A DNA stretch of 11,326 bases from Desulfobacteraceae bacterium (GTDB taxonomy: Bacteria > Desulfobacterota > Desulfobacteria > Desulfobacterales > Desulfosalsimonadaceae): contig JAGXHH010000159.1 of NCBI GenBank assembly GCA_024636355.1, positions 1 to 11,326 of the forward strand, read 5' to 3'. Numbering within the stretch: position 1 is the stretch's first letter; each line of letters starts with the position of its first letter. Below are positions 6,312 to 11,326 of this stretch, piece by piece. The translations under genes were made by a program, and so were the position numbers. The notes under the pieces were generated by a model, which did no database searches, was not told the DNA's origin, and saw only the letters and a list, made by a program, of their open reading frames with translations.

Positions 6312-6641
6312 ATGTGGAGAAAATGCCTGCTCATTATCCTGGCCGTCTGTTTTGGCTTCGTCATGATCGGAACGAGTTCGGCCATCGAAAAGGGAAACGA
6401 ACGTAAAGGCAAGTACATGTTCCGGAAGAACTGCCGCAGCTGTCACATAGAAGGGGCATCCGCCACCCCGCTCAATCCCAACAGCAAAACCCAGGCCCAA
6501 TGGGAAAGAGCATTCGATCGGTTCGAACGGTTCGAATGCGCGGATGAATGGAACAAAATTTCTGAATCGGACCGGACCGACATCCTCACCTACCTTTACA
6601 GCCACGCGTTCGATTCCCCGTCTCCGGCCACATGCGAGTAG
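6312..6641 (+). CDS. Periplasmic monohaem cytochrome c
   Basis: A 109-residue protein with a signal peptide (MWRK, a hydrophobic stretch 5-20, likely cut after SSA at 24) and one haem motif, CRSCH (41-45), preceded by the class I-like helix GNERKGKYMFRKN. No methionine follows the haem motif, so the usual Met axial ligand is absent; His98 in YLYSHAFD is the best candidate for bis-His ligation. Cys76 and Cys108 could form a disulfide. The start at 6312 is chosen because GGAGGAG (6299-6305) lies 6 bp upstream and the n-region fits an export signal. An ATG at 6279, overlapping the barrel gene's stop, would add 11 residues and weaken the signal. The likely role is electron carrier between the octahaem protein and another partner, or a subunit of the same complex. 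Confidence 0.85.
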   Translation: MWRKCLLIILAVCFGFVMIGTSSAIEKGNERKGKYMFRKNCRSCHIEGASATPLNPNSKTQAQWERAFDRFERFECADEWNKISESDRTDILTYLYSHAFDSPSPATCE

Positions 6642-6646
6642 GCCGT

Positions 6647-6683
6647 TTATCCTGGGTTACGGGTGCACCGTAACCCAGGATAA
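6647..6683. repeat. 16-bp perfect hairpin between cytochrome c and octahaem genes
   Basis: Arms TTATCCTGGGTTACGG (6647-6662) and CCGTAACCCAGGATAA (6668-6683) are perfectly complementary around a 5-nt GTGCA loop. It begins 5 bp after the cytochrome c stop and ends 27 bp before the next start. No T-run follows, so it is more likely an mRNA-stability or partial-attenuation element, or a small repeat insertion, than a full terminator. Confidence 0.75.
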
Positions 6684-6710
6684 CCTGCTGCCCGCATCAC
6701 CCGATTTTGA

Positions 6711-8354
6711 ATGTTTAAACTTATGGGGGCTATTGCTTTGCAAACCAGGGGAACAACAATTATTCGTCTGCTGACCGTATTCATATATGCGGCCATCTTC
6801 CTGTCTCCAATTCTTTGCTGGGCGGAGCAGCAACCCGCACCCGGACGGGCGATGGCCAAACAGGCCGGCATCATGGCCGGGAACTGGACCACGGCGGATC
6901 ATTCGAAGATGGAGGCATTGAAGAAAAACTTCAAAAGCGGACAGGAAATCACGGATGCCTGCCTGTCGTGCCACTCCAAAGCAGACGATCAGCTGTTCCA
7001 CACGATTCACTGGTCCTGGCTCTCACCCTATGAGGACGGCGATCTGGTCGGCAAAGCCGGATACTCGGTCAACACCTTCTGCATATCGACCAACAAAATG
7101 AACGACACCTCCTGCAACAGCTGCCACATCGGGTGGGAAGGCAAGGAAGACGGGATCAACTGCCTGAAATGCCACGGCCAGAAAAAAATGGACTGGACTG
7201 CCCAGTTTGCGGATTACACGTTTTTCGAGGAAATGGGCGATACGGAGATTGTTGCTGAAATCCAGGCCGACATTCAAAAGGCGGTGGTCGAAGTCGGGAT
7301 GCCGACCCGTCAGAACTGCGGCAGCTGCCACTTCAATGGCGGCGGCGGAGAGGCGGTAAAACACGGGGATCTCGACGCCTCCCTGATCAGTCCCAAACGG
7401 AGTCTCGACGTGCACATGGGGATAGACGGTCAGAATTTTTCGTGCGCCCGGTGCCACACCACCCAGGAACACCAGGTATCCGGCCGGGTCTATTCCACGC
7501 CGGCGGTGACGGAACGAAAAAGCCTGGTACAGGACGATCTTGCCCCGAAAATCTCGTGTGAATCGTGCCACACGGCAACCCCGCACACGGAAACCAAGTT
7601 AAACGACCATACGGACATGGTGGCCTGCCAGAGCTGCCACATTCCCCAATTCGCCCGGGAGCATCCCACCCAGATGGCCTGGGACTGGTCGACGGCCGGA
7701 AAATTAAAAGACGGCAACCCCTACCAGGAAAAAGGCGCATACGACCGGCCGTCCTACAAATCGATCAAGGGGGACTGGGTCTGGGAAAAGAACGTGACGC
7801 CCGAATACTTCTGGTACAACGGCTCAATTCAAGCCGTAACCGCCAAAGACGTGATCGACCCGTCAGGGATCGTGGCGGTAAGCCGGCCGGTCGGCAGCCG
7901 GGGGGACAAAGAATCCCGGATTTCCCCCTTTAAACTCCACCGCGGCAAACAACCCTATGACATGGTGCACAACAAGCTGATCACCCCGCTGCTCTCCGAA
8001 GCAGACAACGGGTTCTGGAAAACGTTCGACTGGGATGACGCCAACCGAAAAGGTATGGAACTGATGGACCTGCCGTATTCCGGCAAAATGGGATTTGTGG
8101 AAACCAGCTACGTCTTTCCGACCACGCACATGGTTGCACCCAAAGAAGATGCGCTTTCCTGCAATGAGTGCCATCGACGGGAAACCGGCCGACTGGCAAC
8201 GCTCGGCGGCTTTTACATGCCGGGCCGGAACAATTTTCCGCCCTTGGACTATGCCGCCTGGGCCGCCGCTCTGGCCGCACTGGCCGGCATCTCCCTGCAT
8301 GCCATCGGCCGGATTGTCATGAGCAGAAGAAGAAACGGCAGGAAGGAGGAATAA
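6711..8354 (+). CDS. Octahaem cytochrome c, tetrathionate reductase (Otr) family, membrane-anchored
   Basis: A 547-residue protein with eight CxxCH haem motifs, starting at residues 84, 135, 151, 203, 245, 283, 306 and 484. A signal-like hydrophobic stretch (about 19-38, ending CWAE) exports it to the periplasm. The segments TADHSKMEALKKNF, PTRQNCGSCHFNGGGGE, KHGDLD, SLDVHMGIDGQNFSC, HTDMVACQSCHIP and AWDWSTAGK match the Shewanella Otr family, whose member reduces tetrathionate, nitrite and hydroxylamine in vitro. Cys124 (NTFCIS, between haems 1 and 2) may correspond to the extra active-site cysteine of Otr; Lys217 is a possible lysine haem ligand, both by inference. Unlike soluble Otr, residues 514-536 form a C-terminal membrane helix with an RRRNGRK cytoplasmic tail. 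The next gene encodes a cytochrome b 2 bp downstream, implying a quinol-linked complex. The start is uncertain: 6711 and 6723 both lack a clear ribosome site, and TTG at 6738 is possible. Confidence 0.9.
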   Translation: MFKLMGAIALQTRGTTIIRLLTVFIYAAIFLSPILCWAEQQPAPGRAMAKQAGIMAGNWTTADHSKMEALKKNFKSGQEITDACLSCHSKADDQLFHTIHWSWLSPYEDGDLVGKAGYSVNTFCISTNKMNDTSCNSCHIGWEGKEDGINCLKCHGQKKMDWTAQFADYTFFEEMGDTEIVAEIQADIQKAVVEVGMPTRQNCGSCHFNGGGGEAVKHGDLDASLISPKRSLDVHMGIDGQNFSCARCHTTQEHQVSGRVYSTPAVTERKSLVQDDLAPKISCESCHTATPHTETKLNDHTDMVACQSCHIPQFAREHPTQMAWDWSTAGKLKDGNPYQEKGAYDRPSYKSIKGDWVWEKNVTPEYFWYNGSIQAVTAKDVIDPSGIVAVSRPVGSRGDKESRISPFKLHRGKQPYDMVHNKLITPLLSEADNGFWKTFDWDDANRKGMELMDLPYSGKMGFVETSYVFPTTHMVAPKEDALSCNECHRRETGRLATLGGFYMPGRNNFPPLDYAAWAAALAALAGISLHAIGRIVMSRRRNGRKEE

Positions 8355-8356
8355 CC

Positions 8357-9019
8357 ATGAACGAACAAACCAGACGCATCTATTTGTATACCCGCTATGA
8401 ACGGTTCTGGCACTGGCTTCAAATGGCCCTGATCGGTGTCCTTATGGTCACCGGCCTGGAGGTCCACGGCGTGTTTGTACTGCTCGGCTTCGAACGCGCC
8501 GTCGAAATCCATAATTTTGTCGGCATCACCTGGCTGATCGCGTTCTTCTTCTTTGTTTTCTGGCTGTTTACCACCGGCGAGTGGAAGCAATATATCCCGA
8601 CCACGAAGAAGATGTTTACTGTAATGCGTTATTACGGGTACGGGATCTTTAAGGGAGAGCCGCACCCGGTGCCCAAAAGCAAAAAAGCAAAGCACAATCC
8701 CCTGCAGCGATTGACGTACCTGACACTGGCAGCCGTTATGCTGCCGCTACAGATGATTACCGGATTTCTTTACTGGAGCTATAATTCCTGGCCCGCCTGG
8801 GGACTGGATTTTCTCACCCTCGGCGCCATAGCGGTCGTTCACATGGCGGCGGCATTCGCCATACTGATTTTCCTGATCGTCCATATCTACATGACAACGA
8901 CCGGCCATAACGTATTTGCCCACTTAAAGGCGATGATCACCGGATGGGAGGATGTGAAAGCAGACGAAAAAGTCGAAGAATGGGAGAAAGCGAAAAGAGG
9001 CACGGCAACCGGCGTGTGA
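8357..9019 (+). CDS. Four-helix dihaem cytochrome b (thiosulfate/formate-reductase-type quinol module)
   Basis: A 220-residue integral membrane protein with four predicted helices (about 19-42, 52-72, 120-140 and 155-180). Likely haem b ligands are one histidine in each helix: His19 (RFWHWLQ), His52 (EIHNF), His162 (VVHMA) and His176 (IVHIY). This is the pattern of the cytochrome b subunits of thiosulfate/polysulfide reductase, formate dehydrogenase and Ni-Fe hydrogenase, which move electrons between the quinone pool and a periplasmic partner. Here the partner is most likely the octahaem protein. The start at 8357 is chosen because AAGGAGG (8343-8349) lies 7 bp upstream, inside the end of the preceding gene; longer in-frame readings overlap that gene. 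The cytoplasmic C-terminus is charged (VKADEKVEEWEKAKRG). Last gene of the operon; no strong terminator follows at once. Confidence 0.88.
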   Translation: MNEQTRRIYLYTRYERFWHWLQMALIGVLMVTGLEVHGVFVLLGFERAVEIHNFVGITWLIAFFFFVFWLFTTGEWKQYIPTTKKMFTVMRYYGYGIFKGEPHPVPKSKKAKHNPLQRLTYLTLAAVMLPLQMITGFLYWSYNSWPAWGLDFLTLGAIAVVHMAAAFAILIFLIVHIYMTTTGHNVFAHLKAMITGWEDVKADEKVEEWEKAKRGTATGV

Positions 9020-9030
9020 TTTCCTGGTTA

Positions 9031-9206
9031 GTAACTATTCAGCTATATTTTGCGAAAAGCCGATCCGTGCACGTGCACGAGCACGTGTACGTTCACGTGC
9101 ACGGAAAACCGGCGACATTGGTTCCATTGATCATAGCGCATCGGCTGCGTACCGAAAATCTAATCGGGTTCACATGCACAGAGAGCTTTATTGGCTGAAT
9201 AGTTAC
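9031..9206. repeat. MITE-like unit with 13-bp terminal inverted repeats and internal palindrome
   Basis: GTAACTATTCAGC (9031-9043) and GCTGAATAGTTAC (9194-9206) are perfect inverted copies 176 bp apart end to end. Inside, CCGTGCACGTG (9065-9075) pairs perfectly with CACGTGCACGG (9094-9104) around an alternating GTGCAC/ACGTGT core. No transposase is encoded. It begins 11 bp after the cytochrome b stop. A non-autonomous mobile element or repeat cassette is plausible. Confidence 0.55.
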
Positions 9207-9211
9207 CCTGG

Positions 9212-9538
9212 TTATTGGTAAAGCCCCAGTTGGGCTTTCTCGTGCTCAGTGCCACTTGGCGGGACGGTGCTCGTGCTCGTTCTCGTAATCGACCTTAAAA
9301 TCCGCCGATTACGAGAACGCCTACGCGCACGCGCACGAGGAAAAGCGCCAATGCGCCCATTAAAAAAACGGGCATTTAACCGATTGCCAATCCGGCTTTT
9401 GTGGTCATTTTTTATGGTAAACCGATTAACGGTCCTAAGGGGTTTAAGCCGCAAGGCGAAAGACCCGGACCGGGAGGACGTGTTGGAAAGCACGTCCGGG
9501 GAATTCGGGTTTCTGCCATATCCCGCATTCCTTTTCAT
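9212..9538 (-). CDS. Possible small basic hypothetical protein (doubtful)
   Basis: A 108-codon frame on the minus strand begins at an ATG (9536-9538) preceded by a very good ribosome site, GGGAGG (9544-9549), with 5-bp spacing. The product starts MKRNAGYGRNPNSPDV and is extremely rich in Arg, Ser and Asn. Its C-terminal third (RARARRRSRNRR, TRTSTST) is simply the translation of the GTGCTC-type palindromic repeat at 9265-9340. No domain is recognised. It overlaps the structured stretch 9421-9597 on the opposite strand, and both cannot easily be right. Low-complexity composition makes a chance frame the more likely explanation, although the ribosome site argues for caution. Confidence 0.2.
   Translation of the reverse strand: MKRNAGYGRNPNSPDVLSNTSSRSGSFALRLKPLRTVNRFTIKNDHKSRIGNRLNARFFNGRIGAFPRARARRRSRNRRILRSITRTSTSTVPPSGTEHEKAQLGLYQ
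9220..9238 (+). terminator. Weak terminator-like hairpin after the cytochrome operon
   Basis: AAAGCCC (9220-9226) pairs with GGGCTTT (9232-9238) around CAGTT, and the stem itself ends in TTT followed by CT. It lies 200 bp after the cytochrome b stop. Only a short T-run is present, so termination would be inefficient. Confidence 0.35.
9278..9319. repeat. 14-bp perfect inverted repeat in a GTGCTC-rich element
   Basis: CGTTCTCGTAATCG (9278-9291) and CGATTACGAGAACG (9306-9319) are perfect inverted copies with a 14-bp centre. The outer flanks (GTGCTCGTGCTCG on the left, CGCGCACGCGCACGAG on the right) extend the symmetry imperfectly. The alternating purine-pyrimidine hexamers resemble those at 9065-9104. 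Confidence 0.65.
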
Positions 9539-9597
9539 GACAACCTCCCTTTGGCGCAGCGGGAGCCCGCACCCCTCGGGCTCCCGCAACTTTTTCC
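9421..9597 (+). ncRNA. Candidate structured RNA ending in a terminator-like stem (unassigned)
   Basis: Read as RNA on the plus strand, successive stems fit together. GGUCC (9431-9435) pairs with GGACC (9467-9471), enclosing GGGU (9440-9443)/ACCC (9463-9466) and GCC-GCAA-GGC (9448-9457), which has a GNRA tetraloop. Next comes a 7-bp hairpin, GGACGUG...CACGUCC (about 9476-9497). Then GGAAU-U-CGGG (9500-9509) pairs with CCCG-C-AUUCC (9522-9531), 9 bp with one mismatch. Last is the strong stem at 9559-9587 with a U-run. The GNRA loop and T-tail favour the plus strand. I do not recognise a known riboswitch or sRNA family and see no clear promoter. It could be another repeat element, and a minus-strand ORF overlaps it. 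Confidence 0.3.
9559..9595 (+). terminator. Strong rho-independent-type terminator
   Basis: GCGGGAGCCCG (9559-9569) pairs perfectly with CGGGCTCCCGC (9577-9587) around a 7-nt loop, and AACTTTTT follows. It is the best intrinsic terminator in the convergent gap and could end read-through from the cytochrome operon, or a local small transcript at 9421-9597. Confidence 0.6.
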
Positions 9598-9610
9598 AAC
9601 AAAGAAAATT

Positions 9611-9731
9611 AACCACGAAGCCACGCACGAAGAAGGGCAAGATTTTTATCCGGCGGGAAAGCGCCGGGTAAAAAGTTTTTCAGCCTGCGGCAGCAAAATC
9701 AAAACTTTGTGCTCTTTGTGTCTTTGTGGTT
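9611..9731. repeat. Imperfect inverted repeat (AACCACGAAG / CTTTGTGGTT) with inner terminator-like stem
   Basis: AACCACGAAG (9611-9620) and CTTTGTGGTT (9722-9731) are 9/10 inverted matches, and their inner flanks (CACGCACGAAG, and TTTGTGCTCTTTGTG) extend the symmetry loosely. This edge motif is familiar from intergenic repeats of many bacteria. Inside, TTTTTATCCGGCG (9643-9655) pairs with CGCCGGGTAAAAA (9662-9674) with one T-G wobble, followed by GTTTTT, a second plus-strand terminator-like stem. Confidence 0.5.
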
Positions 9732-9819
9732 CAAGAGATATTCGATAGCGATACGATAGCGATTTGGGAAAACCCTTATTGCTCAACAGATCAAATCCTT
9801 TTACTGGAGTTTTTTTTAG

Positions 9820-9968
9820 TCTGGTTATCCGGTTCGCCTCACCTAAATTTTTGGCGCCAAGGAGTCGAATTATTCTCTCGCAGACGCGCTGGGAGCGCAG
9901 AGGAACTCTCCGCGTCCTCAGCGGCTCTGCGAGAGAAAATTAGTAACTGGAGTTTTCGGATAAGCAGA
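9820..9968. repeat. Nested palindromic element (family C ends around a CTCTCGCAGA palindrome)
   Basis: The outer ends TCTGGTTATCCG (9820-9831) and CGGATAAGCAGA (9957-9968) are inverted with one mismatch. The core is a separate long palindrome: TTCTCTCGCAGA (9873-9884) pairs perfectly with TCTGCGAGAGAA (9926-9937), and the inner CGCTGGGAGCGCAGAG / CTCTCCGCGTCCTCAGCG segment continues the pairing imperfectly. One repeat family thus appears inserted within another. No gene is supported here; the rest of 9020-10108 holds only further repeats. Confidence 0.6.
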
Positions 9969-9982
9969 TTTTTAAATTTAAA

Positions 9983-10001
9983 CCTTCATGATCTTCATGT
10001 A
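9983..10001. repeat. 19-bp dispersed repeat (copy 2)
   Basis: Exact same-strand copy of the sequence at 1678-1696 (CCTTCATGATCTTCATGTA), 8.3 kb away and again intergenic. Confidence 0.65.
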
Positions 10002-10055
10002 TACCAAACCGCTGTCCTCGGTGACTCTTTCGTTAAACAGGTTTATTACGAGGGC

Positions 10056-10097
10056 ATTAAGATTAAGATTAAGATTAAGAGCAAGAGCAAGAGATTG
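10056..10097. repeat. Hexamer tandem repeat (ATTAAG then AGCAAG)
   Basis: Four exact ATTAAG units (10056-10079) are followed by two AGCAAG units (10080-10091) and a degenerate AGATTGAGCGAG. Bases 10072-10091 are the exact reverse complement of 1556-1575. It lies about 10 bp past the stop codon of the minus-strand gene ending at 10109. Confidence 0.75.
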
Positions 10098-10108
10098 AGC
10101 GAGTTGCT

Positions 10109-11326
10109 TTAATAATTGCCCAGCACCTTCAGGTATTCCGTGTTCTCCCGAATTTTATCAAACACCAGTTTAAACTCAACGGAGTCGACATCGGCTTCCA
10201 GGTCGATATAAAACATGTACTCCCAAGGCTTGCCGTGGATCGGCCGGGATTCGAGCTTCACAAGGTTGACCCCGTTGTCGGCAAAAATTTTCAACACCTG
10301 GTAGAGCGATCCCGGCTGGTTGCCTGTTGAAAAGATAAGTGATGATTTGCGCTTTTCTCCGTTTTTGATCCCCTGCCGACCGACGATCACGAACCGGGTG
10401 TAATTTCGCGGGTTGGTTTCGATGCCTTCCTCCATAACCGCCATGTCAAAGACCTCCGCCGCGTCCTTCCCGGCGATTGCAGCCTCGGTCCTGGCCCCTT
10501 TTTCCTTGATCTGTTTGACCGCCTGCGCCGTATCCGAGACCGTTATCAGGTCCCACTTGCCGTGGCGTTCGAGAAACTGGCGGCACTGCTGGAATACCTG
10601 GGGATGCGAGTAGACCCGTTCGATATCGTCGATTTTCATGCCGGGATGTCCAATCAGATTGTGCTTTATCCGGAGCATGATCTCGCCAACAATTCGCAGG
10701 TCGTACTCGAGGAGCAGGTCATAATTTTCGTGCACGCTGCCGGCCAGGGAATTTTCCAGCGGGACCACGCCGAAATCGGTCCAGCCGGATTTGACCGCCT
10801 CGAAAATACCCCGGAAGGAATCGACCGGCACTGCTTTGACCTGGTCGCCGAAATACTGGGTGCAGGCTTTATAGCTGTAGCTGCCGACCGCACCGAGAAA
10901 CGCCGCCTCCTGTCCCTTTCCTTCGGCCGCCCGGGTCATGTCGCCAACCGTAGTCGCCTTGTCCAGGTAGCCGAAATCGAGCTGCTTGTCGACCACCGGG
11001 GCGATCACGTAAATATCGCGCATCAGTTGACCGAACTGCTCCGGATACAGGCTCTGGGCGCCGTCGGAGGAGGCCCGGTCCGGATCATTGTGGACCTCGA
11101 TCATCAGGCCGTCGGCGCCGGCAGCAATAGCGGCCCGGGCCATGGGGCTTACTTTTTCCCGGCTTCCGGTGGCATGGCTCGGATCGATGATCACCGGCAG
11201 GTGAGTCAACTTCTTGATCACGGGGATGGCGGACAGGTCCAGGGTATTGCGGGTGTACGGCTCAAATGTCCGGATGCCGCGCTCGCAGAGGATCACGTTT
11301 TCGTTTCCCTCGGACAGGATGTACTC
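10109..11326 (-). CDS. pheA: DAHP synthase / prephenate dehydratase fusion with ACT domain (5' end outside window)
   Basis: The last 405 residues of a larger protein, open at the window edge. Residues 1-105 are the C-terminal part of a class I DAHP synthase barrel: ILCERGIRTF (Cys14), DPSHATGSR (48-56, His51), IEVHNDP (76-82, Glu77) and SDGAQSL (87-93, Asp88). Those four residues are the family's metal ligands. After a linker of about 30 residues comes prephenate dehydratase (about 140-315): AAFLGAVGSYSYKA, VPLENSLAGSV and the catalytic NYTRF motif. A regulatory ACT domain follows (about 330-400) with GSLYQVL and ESRP, the phenylalanine-binding signatures. The enzyme would catalyse both the first step of the shikimate pathway and conversion of prephenate to phenylpyruvate, plausibly under common phenylalanine feedback. 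The reading frame is continuous across the junction, with no stop or shift. Whether a chorismate mutase domain lies upstream cannot be seen. Convergent with the cytochrome operon and unrelated to it by function. Confidence 0.88.
   Translation of the reverse strand, partial: EYILSEGNENVILCERGIRTFEPYTRNTLDLSAIPVIKKLTHLPVIIDPSHATGSREKVSPMARAAIAAGADGLMIEVHNDPDRASSDGAQSLYPEQFGQLMRDIYVIAPVVDKQLDFGYLDKATTVGDMTRAAEGKGQEAAFLGAVGSYSYKACTQYFGDQVKAVPVDSFRGIFEAVKSGWTDFGVVPLENSLAGSVHENYDLLLEYDLRIVGEIMLRIKHNLIGHPGMKIDDIERVYSHPQVFQQCRQFLERHGKWDLITVSDTAQAVKQIKEKGARTEAAIAGKDAAEVFDMAVMEEGIETNPRNYTRFVIVGRQGIKNGEKRKSSLIFSTGNQPGSLYQVLKIFADNGVNLVKLESRPIHGKPWEYMFYIDLEADVDSVEFKLVFDKIRENTEYLKVLGNY

Noticed and set aside
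8168..8356. Longer start for the cytochrome b within the octahaem gene
   Set aside because: The added sequence is an out-of-frame reading of the octahaem gene; AAGGAGG and the family N-terminus place the start at 8357.
9065..9340. Possible CRISPR array from recurring GTGCAC/CACGAG units
   Set aside because: Units are 6-14 bp, irregular and palindromic, with no constant repeat-spacer periodicity and no cas genes.
9249..10112. Plus-strand open frames of 115-140 codons in the convergent gap
   Set aside because: They run through palindromic and hexamer repeats (for example a KIKIKIKSKSK tail from the ATTAAG array), have no good ribosome site and no recognisable domain.

Overview
The window looks like a chromosome segment of a sulfate-reducer-like Desulfobacterota (Desulfobacterales-type). 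Grounds: a fused acyl-CoA mutase, a sigma-54 activator next to a multihaem cytochrome operon, an aromatic-pathway fusion enzyme, moderately GC-rich coding sequence, and intergenic regions packed with short palindromic repeats. The lineage is an inference from gene content; no rRNA or other marker gene is present.

Layout. 1-708 (+) is the 3' end of icmF (fused isobutyryl-CoA mutase). 709-1046 is repeat-rich and leads to a 98-residue glycogen-binding (CBM48) protein at 1047-1343 (+), which lies between two copies of the same near-perfect palindrome. 1344-1731 is a repeat-filled convergent gap. On the minus strand follow a paraoxonase-like lipoprotein (1732-2820) and, upstream of it, a sigma-54-dependent activator with a cysteine-rich PAS domain (2925-4280).

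The core is the divergent pair activator / cytochrome operon. The 262-bp region 4281-4542 holds a cluster of GGTTAAC repeats (4333-4384) and, about 85 bp further on, a textbook -24/-12 promoter (4469-4484). It drives four genes on the plus strand: an outer-membrane beta-barrel with an N-terminal coiled coil (4543-6279), a small monohaem cytochrome c (6312-6641), an octahaem cytochrome of the Shewanella Otr (tetrathionate reductase) family with an added C-terminal membrane anchor (6711-8354), and a four-helix dihaem cytochrome b (8357-9019). The simplest reading is a quinol-fed periplasmic reductase: cytochrome b oxidises quinol, the anchored octahaem protein reduces a sulfur- or nitrogen-oxyanion, and the barrel admits substrate. 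Expression would be switched on by the PAS activator when it senses its signal. An electron path to the cell surface cannot be excluded.

9020-10108 lies between the operon and a convergent gene. It is a mosaic of at least five palindromic repeat types. It also holds a stretch (9421-9597) that folds on paper into several hairpins ending in a terminator-like stem, overlapped on the other strand by a small basic ORF with a good ribosome binding site. 10109-11326 (-) is the 3' part of an unusual fusion of DAHP synthase with prephenate dehydratase and an ACT domain, covering the first step of the shikimate pathway and the phenylalanine branch.
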